From Phyllobacterium bourgognense (lineage in GTDB: Bacteria > Pseudomonadota > Alphaproteobacteria > Rhizobiales > Rhizobiaceae): DNA of 64,000 nucleotides. The notes under the pieces were generated by a model that worked only from the letters and a program-made list of their open reading frames with translations, was not told where the DNA came from and made no database searches. How positions within the stretch are numbered: the stretch's first letter is position 1; each line of letters starts with the position of its first letter. The stretch is taken from contig NZ_QPJM01000005.1 of assembly GCF_003337575.1 (NCBI RefSeq), positions 62,001-126,000 on the forward strand, given 5' to 3'. Below are positions 19,593 through 28,372 of the stretch, one piece after another. Both the position numbers and the translations under genes were made by a program.

Positions 19593-20477
19593 ATGCGTAT
19601 CGCGGTTGTTGGACCGAAAGTATATTTCGAGAATCACTATCCTGAAGGATGGGAAACGAACCCGGACATTTTATGTATCGATGTAGATGAAGAACACTAT
19701 GGCTGGTTGAATATAGTTCATAATTTTCGGCCGGATGTGACACTGTTTTACCGGCCAGAGTTATATCCGGCCGAATACGTGTCAAGAATTCCAGGATTTC
19801 GAATAGCATTTCTTTCTGAACCCGTCCCCAATTTTTGGGGTGGGCAGTTAGTTGAGACTGATGAAACCCGATTGCGGTTGTTGGTCTATAGCCGGTTGGC
19901 GTGGGATTGCTTTCACTGGAAAGTCTTCTACGACCCAAGCAAGAAAGATACGGTTCATAAAATTGGCTTTCCGATCGACGAGTTTCATGAGCTTCCCATT
20001 AACATCAGATGGTTTCACCCGATAGCCAGCGGGCGTAAACGGTGGGATGTAACTTTCGTCGGTAAGTCAACGCACCACAGAAATCGGAGGCTTGATTTCT
20101 TGAGGTCTTCTCCGTTCCGATTCCTGTGGATTGCACACGGCGTTTCGGGACGAGAACTTGCGACCGTTTTTAAACAATCGAAGGTAGTGCTCAACATCCA
20201 CGCGGACGGGGAGGGAGCGATGGAACCACGTATTTATCTCGCTGCCGCATGCGGCGCAATCGTGCTTACGGAACGGCTTTCAGCCCCCCCACGATTGTTT
20301 CAGGAGCGCATATTCGAACTCAACGAATGGTCAAACGATAGCATATCACCGTATATGAGGGATGCTTCGAACTTGCGTTTCGATCAAACTTCGCATCGCT
20401 CCCTGAGCGTGTTGCGCTTTATCGAAAGCCGTTTCAAACGGTCCAAGACGATGATATCTCCGCTGGAGGTTATATGA
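19593..20477 (+). CDS. CgeB-like glycosyltransferase family protein
   Basis: A 294-residue protein resembling single-domain GT1/CgeB-type glycosyltransferases. It has RWDVTFVGKSTHHRNRR in the centre and a C-terminal GEGAMEPRIYLAAACGAIVL stretch. The latter matches the donor-binding EPR-x-YEA-x-ACG motif of such proteins, with the acidic EP pair kept. No signal peptide or membrane segment is visible. It starts 7 bases after the fused glycosyltransferase and abuts the methyltransferase, so it shares their operon. Family level is fairly sure; acceptor and donor are unknown. Confidence 0.72.
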   Translation: MRIAVVGPKVYFENHYPEGWETNPDILCIDVDEEHYGWLNIVHNFRPDVTLFYRPELYPAEYVSRIPGFRIAFLSEPVPNFWGGQLVETDETRLRLLVYSRLAWDCFHWKVFYDPSKKDTVHKIGFPIDEFHELPINIRWFHPIASGRKRWDVTFVGKSTHHRNRRLDFLRSSPFRFLWIAHGVSGRELATVFKQSKVVLNIHADGEGAMEPRIYLAAACGAIVLTERLSAPPRLFQERIFELNEWSNDSISPYMRDASNLRFDQTSHRSLSVLRFIESRFKRSKTMISPLEVI

Positions 20478-21449
20478 ATGCACGATACTGCCCGAAAAGC
20501 TGGCGCCGCTTTTTTTGAAGCTTATCTGGAAAACTTTGAAGGATGCAGAATTCTCGATATTGGTTCGATGGACGTGAACGGTAGTCTGAGATCAAATGCG
20601 CCATCTGAAGTTGAATATATTGGTGTTGACATCGAACCGGGCCCCGGCGTCGACGTCGTCTACAAGATTGAAGACGGCATCCCCGTAGCCGACAATACCG
20701 TGGATATTTGTGTTTCAACATCCTGTTTTGAACATGATCCGGTTTTTTGGCAAACGTTCCTTCGGATCATGGATACGCTCAAGCCTGGCGGCTTCTTCTA
20801 TCTAAATGCCCCTTCTAATGGTCCTTATCATACATATCCTTATGACAATTGGCGGTTTTATCCCGATGCAGGGTTAGCATTGGCAGCATGGGCCCGTGCG
20901 AATGGTCGGTCTGTTGAGCTGGTAGAAAGCGGAATATTGAAACGCGATGGAGATGTTTGGAATGATTTCGTGGCTGTTTTCAAAAAGACAGATTCTGGCC
21001 CTGAGCCGAGACAGCATTACCTTCTAAACGCGTTTCCGGACGCCTTCAATGTCAGGATCGGGAGTGAAATGCGTTCGCTTAGTGGCTCGACCGAGGATAT
21101 TTCCCTCCTTGAAGAAAGTCGCTCAAACGCGGACTCATACGCCCGCCTTTTGCGGCAAAGCAGTACCGAGATAAACATTCTCTCGGAAAAAGTGATTGAA
21201 TTGAAATTGAGGATCCAACTTGCGCACCGTGAAATCGCAGTTTTGAGGGACGAAGGAGAGCAGGGAAGACAAAGGACAGATCACGCGACGAAACGAATGG
21301 AACTCGCTGAGCGGAGAACAGATGATTTTGAACGTCTTGCGACTTCACTCGAATTGAAATTGGAAGGGGTTACGAACTCAACGAGTTGGAAGTGGACGGC
21401 ACCTCTACGGGCAGCAGCTCAGATTGTTCGTAGCGTGACACAAAGCTGA
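20478..21449 (+). CDS. Class I SAM-dependent methyltransferase with coiled-coil tail
   Basis: A 323-residue protein. RILDIGSMDVNGSL (about 24-37) is methyltransferase motif I. YIGVDIEPGPGVDVV follows, then DICVSTSCFEHD and LKPGGFFYLNAPS, the order of Methyltransf_11-like enzymes. From about 210 to 295 the sequence is a charged coiled coil, and it ends NSTSWKWTAPLRAAAQIV, the same tail word as in the fused protein two genes upstream. It starts directly at the upstream stop with GGAGG 8 bases before. It probably methylates a surface-glycan sugar or acts with the neighbouring glycosyltransferases. Confidence 0.75.
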   Translation: MHDTARKAGAAFFEAYLENFEGCRILDIGSMDVNGSLRSNAPSEVEYIGVDIEPGPGVDVVYKIEDGIPVADNTVDICVSTSCFEHDPVFWQTFLRIMDTLKPGGFFYLNAPSNGPYHTYPYDNWRFYPDAGLALAAWARANGRSVELVESGILKRDGDVWNDFVAVFKKTDSGPEPRQHYLLNAFPDAFNVRIGSEMRSLSGSTEDISLLEESRSNADSYARLLRQSSTEINILSEKVIELKLRIQLAHREIAVLRDEGEQGRQRTDHATKRMELAERRTDDFERLATSLELKLEGVTNSTSWKWTAPLRAAAQIVRSVTQS

Positions 21450-21642
21450 CGTGAATTTTTGGATTGCAATGATGAAATCTCGTTGCGACCATGAGCAAAG
21501 TGAAGAATCCATTGGATCATCAGGTGGATGACTGGAAAGGCTCGAGTGCTTTGGAGGATTCGAACGACGGCTCCGTATCAGAACACGTCGCGGGGGAGAA
21601 ACTGAAGACGCCGCGACAAGGTTAGGATCGTTCCAGACAGAG

Positions 21643-21680
21643 GGAATCTGGACAAAGGAATCTGGACAAAGGGAATCTGG
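21643..21680. repeat. 14-bp tandem repeat upstream of the flavin oxidoreductase start
   Basis: GGAATCTGGACAAA occurs twice head to tail (21643-21656, 21657-21670) and a third partial copy, shifted by one G, covers 21672-21680. The repeats include the only GGGAA-type ribosome binding candidate and end 4 bases before the TTG start. Confidence 0.85.
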
Positions 21681-21684
21681 TCCA

Positions 21685-23727
21685 TTGGCATCACATGACG
21701 ATCCGCTGCTGCAACCCTATCAGCTCAAACATTTGCGGCTCAAAAACCGCATCATGTCGACCAGCCACGAGCCTGCCTACTCCGAAGACGGCATGCCGAA
21801 GGAGCGCTACCGGCTCTATCACACCGAGAAGGCCAAGGGCGGTATCGCGCTGACGATGACGGCGGGGTCTGCGGTCGTCTCGCGCGAATCGCCGCCTGCC
21901 TTCGGCAATCTCCATGCTTACAAGGACGAGATCGTGCCTTGGCTGCGCCAGCTCAGCGACGATTGCCATGAACACGGCGCTGCGGTGATGATCCAGCTGA
22001 CGCATCTCGGCCGCCGCACCAGCTGGAACAAGGCAGACTGGCTGCCCGTCGTTTCCGCTTCGCCCATACGCGAGCCCGCGCACCGCGCCTTCCCGAAGGA
22101 AGCGGAGGAATGGGATATCGAACGTATCATCGGCGATTATGCCTCTGCGGCGCAGCGTATGCAGGCGGCGGGGCTCGATGGTATCGAGTTCGAGGCCTAT
22201 GGGCATATGATGGACGGTTTCTGGTCGCCCGCCACCAATCATCGCGACGATGATTATGGCGGGTCGCTGGACAACCGGCTGCGCTTCACCTGGGCCGTGA
22301 TCGATGCGGTGCGCAGCTTGGTCGGCCCGGATTTCATCGTCGGCATTCGCATGGTGGCCGACGAGGATTGGGAGCAGGGCCTTTCGAAGGAAGAGGGCGT
22401 CGAGATCGCCCGGCGCATCGCGGCTTCCGGCAAGTTCGACTTCTTGAATATCATTCGCGGCCATATCGACACGGACGCGGCATTGAACGAGGTCATCCCG
22501 ATCCAGGGCATGCGATCGGCGCCGCATCTCGATTTTGCCGGAGAAATTCGCCAGCTAACGAAATTTCCGACATTTCACGCGGCGCGCATCGCCGATGTGG
22601 CGACGGCGCGCCACGCGGTGGCCGAGGGCAAGCTCGACATGGTCGGGATGACGCGCGCGCATCTCGCCGATCCGCATATCGTGCGCAAGATCATGGCGGG
22701 TGACGAACATCGCATCCGCCCCTGTGTCGGTGCCACCTATTGTCTCGACCGGATCTACGAGGGCGGCGAGGCATTGTGCGTGCACAATGCGGCGACCGGG
22801 CGCGAGCAGACCATGCCGCATGTGATTGCGAAGGCGCAGACCTCGCGCAATGTCGTGGTGGTCGGTGCCGGGCCAGCGGGGCTCGAGGCTGCGCGCGTTG
22901 CCGCCGAGGGCGGTCATAGGGTGCAGGTGCTGGAGGCTTCGGATCAGGCGGGCGGTCAGGTGCGGCTTGCATCGCAAAATCCGCGGCGCAAGGAAATGAT
23001 CGGCATTGTCGATTGGCGCCTGGATGAGCTCGAGAGGCTCGGCGTTTCGCTGCGCTATAATGTATGGGCCGAGGCTGGCGACGTGCTCGGGCTCGAGCCG
23101 GATGTGGTGGTAATTGCGACAGGCGGCCTGCCGCAGAATCCGCCATTGGCGGCGGGCGACGATCTGGTGGTCTCGAGCTGGGATATTCTGGCGGGAGCCG
23201 TCAAGCCGGGCGAGAATGTGCTGCTCTACGATGACAATGGCGGGCATCAGGGCATGAGCGCGGCGGAAATGATCGCGCGTGCCGGGTCAAAGCTCGAACT
23301 TGTCAGTCCCGAGCGGTTTTTCGCGCCGGAGATGGGCGGCATGAATCATGTGCCCTATATGCGCGCCTTTCAGGAAAAGGGCGTGCGCGTGACGATCAAT
23401 ACGCGGCTTGTCAGCGTTACGCGCAACGGCAACCAGCTTGTCGCGACGCTCGGCTCGGATTTTGCGCCGGACTATCGAGAGGAGCGCGTGGTCGATCAGG
23501 TGGTGGTCGAGCACGGCACATTGCCGATCGACGATCTCTACCGCGAGTTGAAGCCATTGTCGCGCAATGGCGGCGCCGTGGATTACGACCGGCTGGTCAA
23601 TGGCGGCGCGATCTTTCCGCTGCGGGGAGAGGGGACGTTCGATCTGCTGCGGATCGGCGATGCAGTCCACGCCCGCAACATTCATGCGGCGATCTATGAC
23701 GGGCTGAGATACGCGACGAGGTTTTAG
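21685..23727 (+). CDS. NADH:flavin oxidoreductase, DgcA/StcD-type N-demethylase
   Basis: A 680-residue protein of the trimethylamine dehydrogenase/2,4-dienoyl-CoA reductase family. Residues 1-350 form an Old-Yellow-Enzyme-like FMN barrel with LTHLGRRTSW and the DYGGSLDNRLRF loop. An iron-sulfur segment lies at 347-365, then an FAD/NAD half with VVVGAGPAGLEAARVAA. In the cluster segment the second of four expected cysteines is Ala350 (Cys347, Ala350, Cys353, Cys365). Relatives demethylate dimethylglycine or N-methylproline (stachydrine pathway), and the betaine-type binding protein next door fits that. The start is TTG; I found no ATG in frame near it. Confidence 0.82.
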   Translation: MASHDDPLLQPYQLKHLRLKNRIMSTSHEPAYSEDGMPKERYRLYHTEKAKGGIALTMTAGSAVVSRESPPAFGNLHAYKDEIVPWLRQLSDDCHEHGAAVMIQLTHLGRRTSWNKADWLPVVSASPIREPAHRAFPKEAEEWDIERIIGDYASAAQRMQAAGLDGIEFEAYGHMMDGFWSPATNHRDDDYGGSLDNRLRFTWAVIDAVRSLVGPDFIVGIRMVADEDWEQGLSKEEGVEIARRIAASGKFDFLNIIRGHIDTDAALNEVIPIQGMRSAPHLDFAGEIRQLTKFPTFHAARIADVATARHAVAEGKLDMVGMTRAHLADPHIVRKIMAGDEHRIRPCVGATYCLDRIYEGGEALCVHNAATGREQTMPHVIAKAQTSRNVVVVGAGPAGLEAARVAAEGGHRVQVLEASDQAGGQVRLASQNPRRKEMIGIVDWRLDELERLGVSLRYNVWAEAGDVLGLEPDVVVIATGGLPQNPPLAAGDDLVVSSWDILAGAVKPGENVLLYDDNGGHQGMSAAEMIARAGSKLELVSPERFFAPEMGGMNHVPYMRAFQEKGVRVTINTRLVSVTRNGNQLVATLGSDFAPDYREERVVDQVVVEHGTLPIDDLYRELKPLSRNGGAVDYDRLVNGGAIFPLRGEGTFDLLRIGDAVHARNIHAAIYDGLRYATRF

Positions 23728-23743
23728 CGCGTTCTAGCTCCCT

Positions 23744-23778
23744 CAAAATAAAAAGGGCAGCGAAGATCGCTGCCCTTT
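23744..23778 (-). terminator. Strong terminator between convergent genes
   Basis: AAAGGGCAGCGA (23752-23763) and TCGCTGCCCTTT (23767-23778) form a perfect 12-bp stem with a 3-base loop. On the minus strand it runs into a TTTTTATTTT tract, so it mainly serves the binding-protein gene. The plus-strand side lacks a T run. Confidence 0.85.
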
Positions 23779-23796
23779 GACGTTAAGGTTGGCTGC

Positions 23797-24798
23797 TTAC
23801 TTGATTGCGGCCTTGATCTTTTCGGCAGCATCTTCGCTGACCCATTTGGTCCAGACAGGCTCATTGTTCTTCAGGAAGTATTTCGCGCCGTCTTCGCCTG
23901 TCGCCTGATTGTCGGTCATCCAGGCCAGAAGCGTGTTGACGGTCTTGTTGTCCCACGAACGCGCCTTGAGATAGTCCATCGCAGGACCGGACGTTTCGCT
24001 GAATTTCTTGGTGACGACCGTATCGACTTCGGCGATTTCCCAATCGTTCTTCTTCGGGTCCGGGCAATCGGCAACCGTATTGCAGCGCTTCCATTCGGCA
24101 GAATCGAATTTCGCGCCGTGGTCGAGCTTCACCATCGGATATTTGCCAAGCAGCGCAGTCGGTTCCCAATAATAGCCGATCCAGCCTTCCTTGCGCTCGT
24201 AGGCTTTTGCCAGTGCGCCATCGAGGCCGGCGGCGGAACCTGTATCGACGAGCGTGAAGCCCTTCTTCTCGGCATCATAGGCCTTGAAGAACTGTGTGGT
24301 TGCGACAGTGCCGCCCCAGCCGGCAGGTCCATTGAACACGGCGCCCTTGGAGGGATCCTCAGGTGCGGGGAAGAGTTCGGGATGCTTCAGCGCGTCATCG
24401 ATGGTCTTGATGTCGGGATGGGCGTCGGCGAGATATTTCGGGATCCACCAGCCCTGCACACCGCCGTCGGAGAGCGACTTGGAGGCATAGACGAGCTTGC
24501 CGTCGGCAACTGCCTTATCCATGATATCGCGCATGAAATCGACCCAGCCTTCAGGGGCGATATCGGGCTGGCCCTTTTCCGTCATGGAGGTCAGGGTCGG
24601 AATCGTGTCGCCCTGAATGATTTCGGCCTGGCAGCCATAGCCGGATTCCAGAATGATCTTGTCGAGATTGGCGAGAACTTCCGCCGACTGCCAGTTCATG
24701 CTGGCGATGGTGACGTTGCCGCACTCGGCAGCCGATGCGCCGCCTGCGGCGCCGAGCAGCGCGAACGCCATGACGCCGCTCATCAATAATGCTTTCAT
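23797..24798 (-). CDS. Glycine betaine/proline-type ABC transporter substrate-binding protein
   Basis: A 333-residue periplasmic protein of the OpuAC/ProX family. The N-terminus is a Sec signal peptide (MKALLMSGVMAFALLGAAGG, cleavage after ASA). NVTIASMNWQSAEVLANLD opens the mature domain, and conserved tryptophans in APEGWVDFM, GGVQGWWIP and GWIGYYWEPTALL could form the aromatic cage for a quaternary amine. No ATPase or permease gene is adjacent, so it must use components encoded elsewhere. The ATG at 24798 is preceded by AAGGGGA; the 30-codon upstream extension is not coding. Confidence 0.87.
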   Translation of the reverse strand: MKALLMSGVMAFALLGAAGGASAAECGNVTIASMNWQSAEVLANLDKIILESGYGCQAEIIQGDTIPTLTSMTEKGQPDIAPEGWVDFMRDIMDKAVADGKLVYASKSLSDGGVQGWWIPKYLADAHPDIKTIDDALKHPELFPAPEDPSKGAVFNGPAGWGGTVATTQFFKAYDAEKKGFTLVDTGSAAGLDGALAKAYERKEGWIGYYWEPTALLGKYPMVKLDHGAKFDSAEWKRCNTVADCPDPKKNDWEIAEVDTVVTKKFSETSGPAMDYLKARSWDNKTVNTLLAWMTDNQATGEDGAKYFLKNNEPVWTKWVSEDAAEKIKAAIK

Positions 24799-24945
24799 GA
24801 GATATCCCCTTTTGTTGATTTTGTTGGTGTGGAAAGGTTGTTCAACGATAGTCTTACGCCAGACAGGCAAGAAGCCCGGATGCGGCAAAGCCTTGGTTTT
24901 TTGCGACGCCGTCGTTAATTTCTGGAGGCGCTCCCGGACGCTGCT

Positions 24946-26532
24946 CTAACTGAACAGTTTCTCATCGATTTCAATGAGATATGGCGTTCCGCTCGCCTTG
25001 GCTTCGAGCAAGGCAGCGGGCAGGTCCTTGATGGTGTCCAAACGCTTCGAAGGGACGCCGTATGCCTCGGCGATTTTCAGATAATCGGGTGCTGATGGAC
25101 GCACGCCAACGGGGTCGATATCGACCTCGATCATGGCGCGTTCGATTTCCTGATAGCCCTGATTGTTCCAGACGATGAAGATGACAGGCGCACGCTCGTC
25201 GACTGCCGTGCCGAGTTCGCCAAGGACGAACTGGAAGCCGCCGTCGCCGACGATGCAGATCGTCGATGTTTCCGGCTTTCCCAGCGACGCGCCGATGGCC
25301 GCCGGAGGGCCAAAGCCGAGTGCACCGAACCCGGTGGCGGCATTGAAATAACCACCGACGTGGTCGTGATCGTAGTACAGATTGCCCGCATAGATGGTCT
25401 GCGTGGAATCGCCGACGATGAGCGAGCCCGGCAGCGTGTCGCGCAAAGTATCGAGGAAACGGACCATGCCCTGGTAGCGCGGGCCGATATGAGCCCAGGC
25501 GGCTTCGCGCGTCTGCCGTGCGCGCTCTACGCCGGAATGGGAATTGCGGCGCTCGGGCAGGGCCGCGGCGAGCGCCTCAACGGTTTCCTTTGCCGAGGCC
25601 TCGATCGGCATGAACGCCGGATGGCGGTCGAGCTGTCCCGCGTCGATATCGATGCGCACGAGCCGTTTCAGCTCAGGAAAACCGCCATCGCCATACATGT
25701 CGTAATCGGTCGGCCCCATCTCCGTGCCTATCGCGATAACGAGGTCGCTGTTTGCAAGCAGATCGCGGCAGGGCTTCAGACTGGGGCCGGCTGGTATGAG
25801 CAGGGGGTGAGCATGCAGAATACCGCGTGCATTGGTCGTCGCAATGACAGGCGCATCGAGCTTTTCCGCCAGATCTTGCAGGGCGCTGGCAGCTGCCTTG
25901 GCGCCGCCGCCGATCAGGATCACCGGCCGTTCGGCGCCGAGGCATAGACGCGTCAGTTCCGCCACGATCTCAGTGGAAGCGTGCGGGATCGGCGCATCGT
26001 AGGACAGGCGTTCCGCACCCTCTAGCGGCAGTGCCATCACATCCAGCGGAATCTCGATATGGACGGGACCGGGACGGCGCGAGGCAAACAGGGCAAAGGC
26101 TCTGGCGAGCACGATGGGCAGCTCGTCCGGCTTTTCGATGCGATGCGAGAACATCGCGACAGTCTGCAGCATGGCGCGCTGATTGGGCAGTTCGTGCAGG
26201 AAACCCATGCCCTTGCCAAGCGAATCGCGCTGGTTGACGCCGGAGATGACAAGCATGGGGATCGAGTCGGCTCGGGCCTGACCCATGGCGGTTATCGTAT
26301 TGGTGATGCCCGGGCCGGTGATGACGAAAGCAACGCCAGGCTTGCCGGTGGCTCTCGCGTAACCATCGGCCATGAAGCCCGCGCCCTGTTCATGCCGAGG
26401 CGTTATATGGCGGATCTTCGAGCCCGCGAGGCCGCGGTAAAGTTCTATCGTGTGGACGCCGGGAATGCCGAAAACCGTCTCGACATCATAGGATTCGAGC
26501 AGGTGGACGAGGGCTTCACCGACAGTGGTCAT
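24946..26532 (-). CDS. ThDP-dependent decarboxylase, AruI-like (5-guanidino-2-oxopentanoate decarboxylase)
   Basis: A 528-residue enzyme of the acetolactate synthase-like ThDP family. Glu48 in RHEQGAGFMADGYAR is the ThDP-activating residue, and the cofactor motif runs from GDGG at 429 to NN at 456-457. It lacks the FAD-domain signatures and small-subunit partner expected of true acetolactate synthase. It sits behind an AruH-like transaminase, so 2-oxoarginine decarboxylation to 4-guanidinobutyraldehyde is the best reading. Its ATG overlaps the transaminase stop (ATGA); the frame continues 147 codons upstream only as antisense-like sequence. Substrate is by context and resemblance. Confidence 0.8.
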   Translation of the reverse strand: MTTVGEALVHLLESYDVETVFGIPGVHTIELYRGLAGSKIRHITPRHEQGAGFMADGYARATGKPGVAFVITGPGITNTITAMGQARADSIPMLVISGVNQRDSLGKGMGFLHELPNQRAMLQTVAMFSHRIEKPDELPIVLARAFALFASRRPGPVHIEIPLDVMALPLEGAERLSYDAPIPHASTEIVAELTRLCLGAERPVILIGGGAKAAASALQDLAEKLDAPVIATTNARGILHAHPLLIPAGPSLKPCRDLLANSDLVIAIGTEMGPTDYDMYGDGGFPELKRLVRIDIDAGQLDRHPAFMPIEASAKETVEALAAALPERRNSHSGVERARQTREAAWAHIGPRYQGMVRFLDTLRDTLPGSLIVGDSTQTIYAGNLYYDHDHVGGYFNAATGFGALGFGPPAAIGASLGKPETSTICIVGDGGFQFVLGELGTAVDERAPVIFIVWNNQGYQEIERAMIEVDIDPVGVRPSAPDYLKIAEAYGVPSKRLDTIKDLPAALLEAKASGTPYLIEIDEKLFS

Positions 26533-27719
26533 GCGGATTTCCGTTGTTGCAGCCGCGATGCGAGGCGGACGATACCGGCACAGGCGTCGTCGATCTTGTC
26601 GTCCGCAATGCTGAGGCTCATGCGGAGATAGCCGGCAAGGTTGTCGCCGAAGGACTCGCCCGGCATGACTGCGACGAGCTCCTCTTCGAGAAGGCGCATG
26701 GCGAACTCCTGGCCGGACAGCCCGGTGGCGCGAATATCGGCAAGAATGAACATGCCGGCTTGCGGGATTTTGGCAACGATGCCCGCCTTGCCATCCAGAC
26801 GCTCCGAGATGCGCTGGGCGCGGCGCAGAAAGCTCTCGCGCATCGTGGCCGCTGCGGTGGATGGGCGGCTCAAGGCATAGGCGGTCATGTCGGCAATGAA
26901 GGGCTGTCCGCCGAAGAGCATGGATTCGGACAGCGGCAGCAGGCGCTCCGTAAATTCCTTCGGGGCAATGCACCAGCCGCTGCGGAAACCCGGAGCGGCA
27001 TGGGATTTCGAGATGGAGGCGACAGCGATCGTGCGATCGGCAAGTTCCGCCCGGTCCAGCGGCGACGCGAACGTGCCGTTGTAGATCATCAGTTCATAAA
27101 CTTCATCGGACACGATCCAGAGATTGTGCCTGATGCAGACTTCGCCGATTTCGGCTATCTCCGCGGCGCTGAGGACAGCGCCGGTGGGATTGTGAGGACT
27201 GTTGAGCAGCAAGACCCTGGATCTGGGCGTGATGACCCTTTCAAGGTCCGCCGCCTGCATGCGGAAACCTTTTTCAGGCCGCAGCGGAACGGAAACCCGC
27301 GTCGCTCCCGTTGCCCGGACAACGCCGTCATAGGTCGCGTAGAGCGGATCGCCGGTGATGATCTCGTCGCCTTCCTCGGCAAGTCCCATCATCACCATCG
27401 ACAGGGCAGTTTGCGTGCCGGAGAAACACATGATGTTTTCCGGACCAATCTGACGTCCCGTGCGTGCGGTGTATTTCGCCGAAAGCGCGGCGAGCAGTGC
27501 CGGTTCGCCGCGGCCGCTGGAATAGCCGGTCCGGCCAGCACGCATCGCCCGTTCGGCGACGTCTATCATGTCGGTTGGCGTTGGAATATCAGGCTCGCCG
27601 ATCGTCAATTCGATGATCTCGTGTCCCGCCTGCTTCATTTGGCGAGCCCGGAAATGGACAGCCCATTTGTCAGATCCAAGCCCGGCCAGACGATCGGTGA
27701 CAGACGCATAGCGCATCAT
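26529..27719 (-). CDS. Class I/II aminotransferase, AruH-like (arginine:pyruvate transaminase)
   Basis: A 396-residue fold-type I PLP aminotransferase. NSPHNPTGAVLS (173-184), SDEVYELMIY (204-213), the Schiff-base lysine at 238 in SISKSHAAPGFRSGW, and Arg246 are the standard signatures. In AruH-type enzymes the amino group of arginine goes to pyruvate, giving 2-oxoarginine and alanine. The downstream AruI-like decarboxylase supports that reading; aspartate- or other substrates remain possible. It overlaps both neighbours by ATGA junctions, so it is co-translated in a four-gene operon. Confidence 0.82.
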   Translation of the reverse strand: MMRYASVTDRLAGLGSDKWAVHFRARQMKQAGHEIIELTIGEPDIPTPTDMIDVAERAMRAGRTGYSSGRGEPALLAALSAKYTARTGRQIGPENIMCFSGTQTALSMVMMGLAEEGDEIITGDPLYATYDGVVRATGATRVSVPLRPEKGFRMQAADLERVITPRSRVLLLNSPHNPTGAVLSAAEIAEIGEVCIRHNLWIVSDEVYELMIYNGTFASPLDRAELADRTIAVASISKSHAAPGFRSGWCIAPKEFTERLLPLSESMLFGGQPFIADMTAYALSRPSTAAATMRESFLRRAQRISERLDGKAGIVAKIPQAGMFILADIRATGLSGQEFAMRLLEEELVAVMPGESFGDNLAGYLRMSLSIADDKIDDACAGIVRLASRLQQRKSA

Positions 27720-28372
27720 ATCGCGCCTCCTTTTTCAGGATTGAGAGAAATTGCAAGAACGGCTTCGATAGCGGCTATACCAGTCTCGGCCAACTCTCCT
27801 TCAGCAAAAATATCACCCGCAAGACAACCTTCAAGCCACAGCCCGTCGATAATCGCGTTGACGGCGATGGCGTGGCGGCGGGTATGAATTGGCTCGGCCG
27901 GCTTGCCGGCGGCCAGCAACGCTTCGCGGATGAGTGCTTCCAGCTCGTCGCGGAAACCAAGATAGCCGTCGCGGTGCGCCAAAGCCATGGCTGGATCAGC
28001 ATGAACCATGCCGATAAACCCCGCCCACAGGGAAAGATTGTTGGGGTCCATGATTGGTTGGCCTAGATTGGCCTTCACGAATGCATTGAGACGGTCCCGC
28101 GGATCGTCGGCTGCGCTCTTAAGCGCATCGCTTGCCTGAACAGTCATGCGGTTCATGACGGCTCGATAGGCTGCACCGATAAGATCGTCCTTGGCCGGAA
28201 AATAATAGCGGATGAGACCAGCGGTCACATCGGCGCGCAGAGCGATCTCGCGCACAGTCGCGCCGGCAAGGCCGCGCTCCGCCACACATTCGAGCGTCGC
28301 CGCGATCAGGTCCTCGCGGCGCTTGTCTTCGCCCTCGCGGCGGAAGCTCTTGCGTGTGGCGGTCTGTTTCAT
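27716..28372 (-). CDS. TetR family transcriptional regulator (BetI-like C-terminal domain)
   Basis: A 218-residue regulator. The N-terminal helix-turn-helix covers about 15-62 (REDLIAATLECVAERGLAGA, then REIALRADVTAGLIRYYF). The rest resembles the BetI-type TetR C-terminal domain. It is the second gene of the operon, with ATGA overlaps at both ends, so it is likely an autoregulated local sensor of a guanidino or amine compound. The ATG at 28372 is preferred over 28426 because of the overlap with the upstream stop. Confidence 0.87.
   Translation of the reverse strand: MKQTATRKSFRREGEDKRREDLIAATLECVAERGLAGATVREIALRADVTAGLIRYYFPAKDDLIGAAYRAVMNRMTVQASDALKSAADDPRDRLNAFVKANLGQPIMDPNNLSLWAGFIGMVHADPAMALAHRDGYLGFRDELEALIREALLAAGKPAEPIHTRRHAIAVNAIIDGLWLEGCLAGDIFAEGELAETGIAAIEAVLAISLNPEKGGAI

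Noticed and set aside
21491-21625. 44-codon frame between the methyltransferase and the flavin oxidoreductase
   Set aside because: There is no Shine-Dalgarno sequence, no recognisable similarity, and it sits in AT-richer intergenic DNA. Unlike the frame at 47108-47212, nothing supports translation.
17549-21684. att site of an integrated island at tRNA-Leu
   Set aside because: I found no second copy of the tRNA 3' end downstream and no integrase gene, so island insertion remains only a compositional suspicion.
24946-26532. Acetolactate synthase (IlvB) assignment
   Set aside because: There is no small-subunit gene, and the neighbouring AruH-like transaminase and guanidino-enzyme context favour an AruI-type decarboxylase.
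26533-26973. 147-codon N-terminal extension of the AruI-like decarboxylase
   Set aside because: It lies antisense to the frame of the transaminase gene, is Arg/His/Pro-rich shadow sequence, and the ATGA junction at 26530-26532 gives the natural start.
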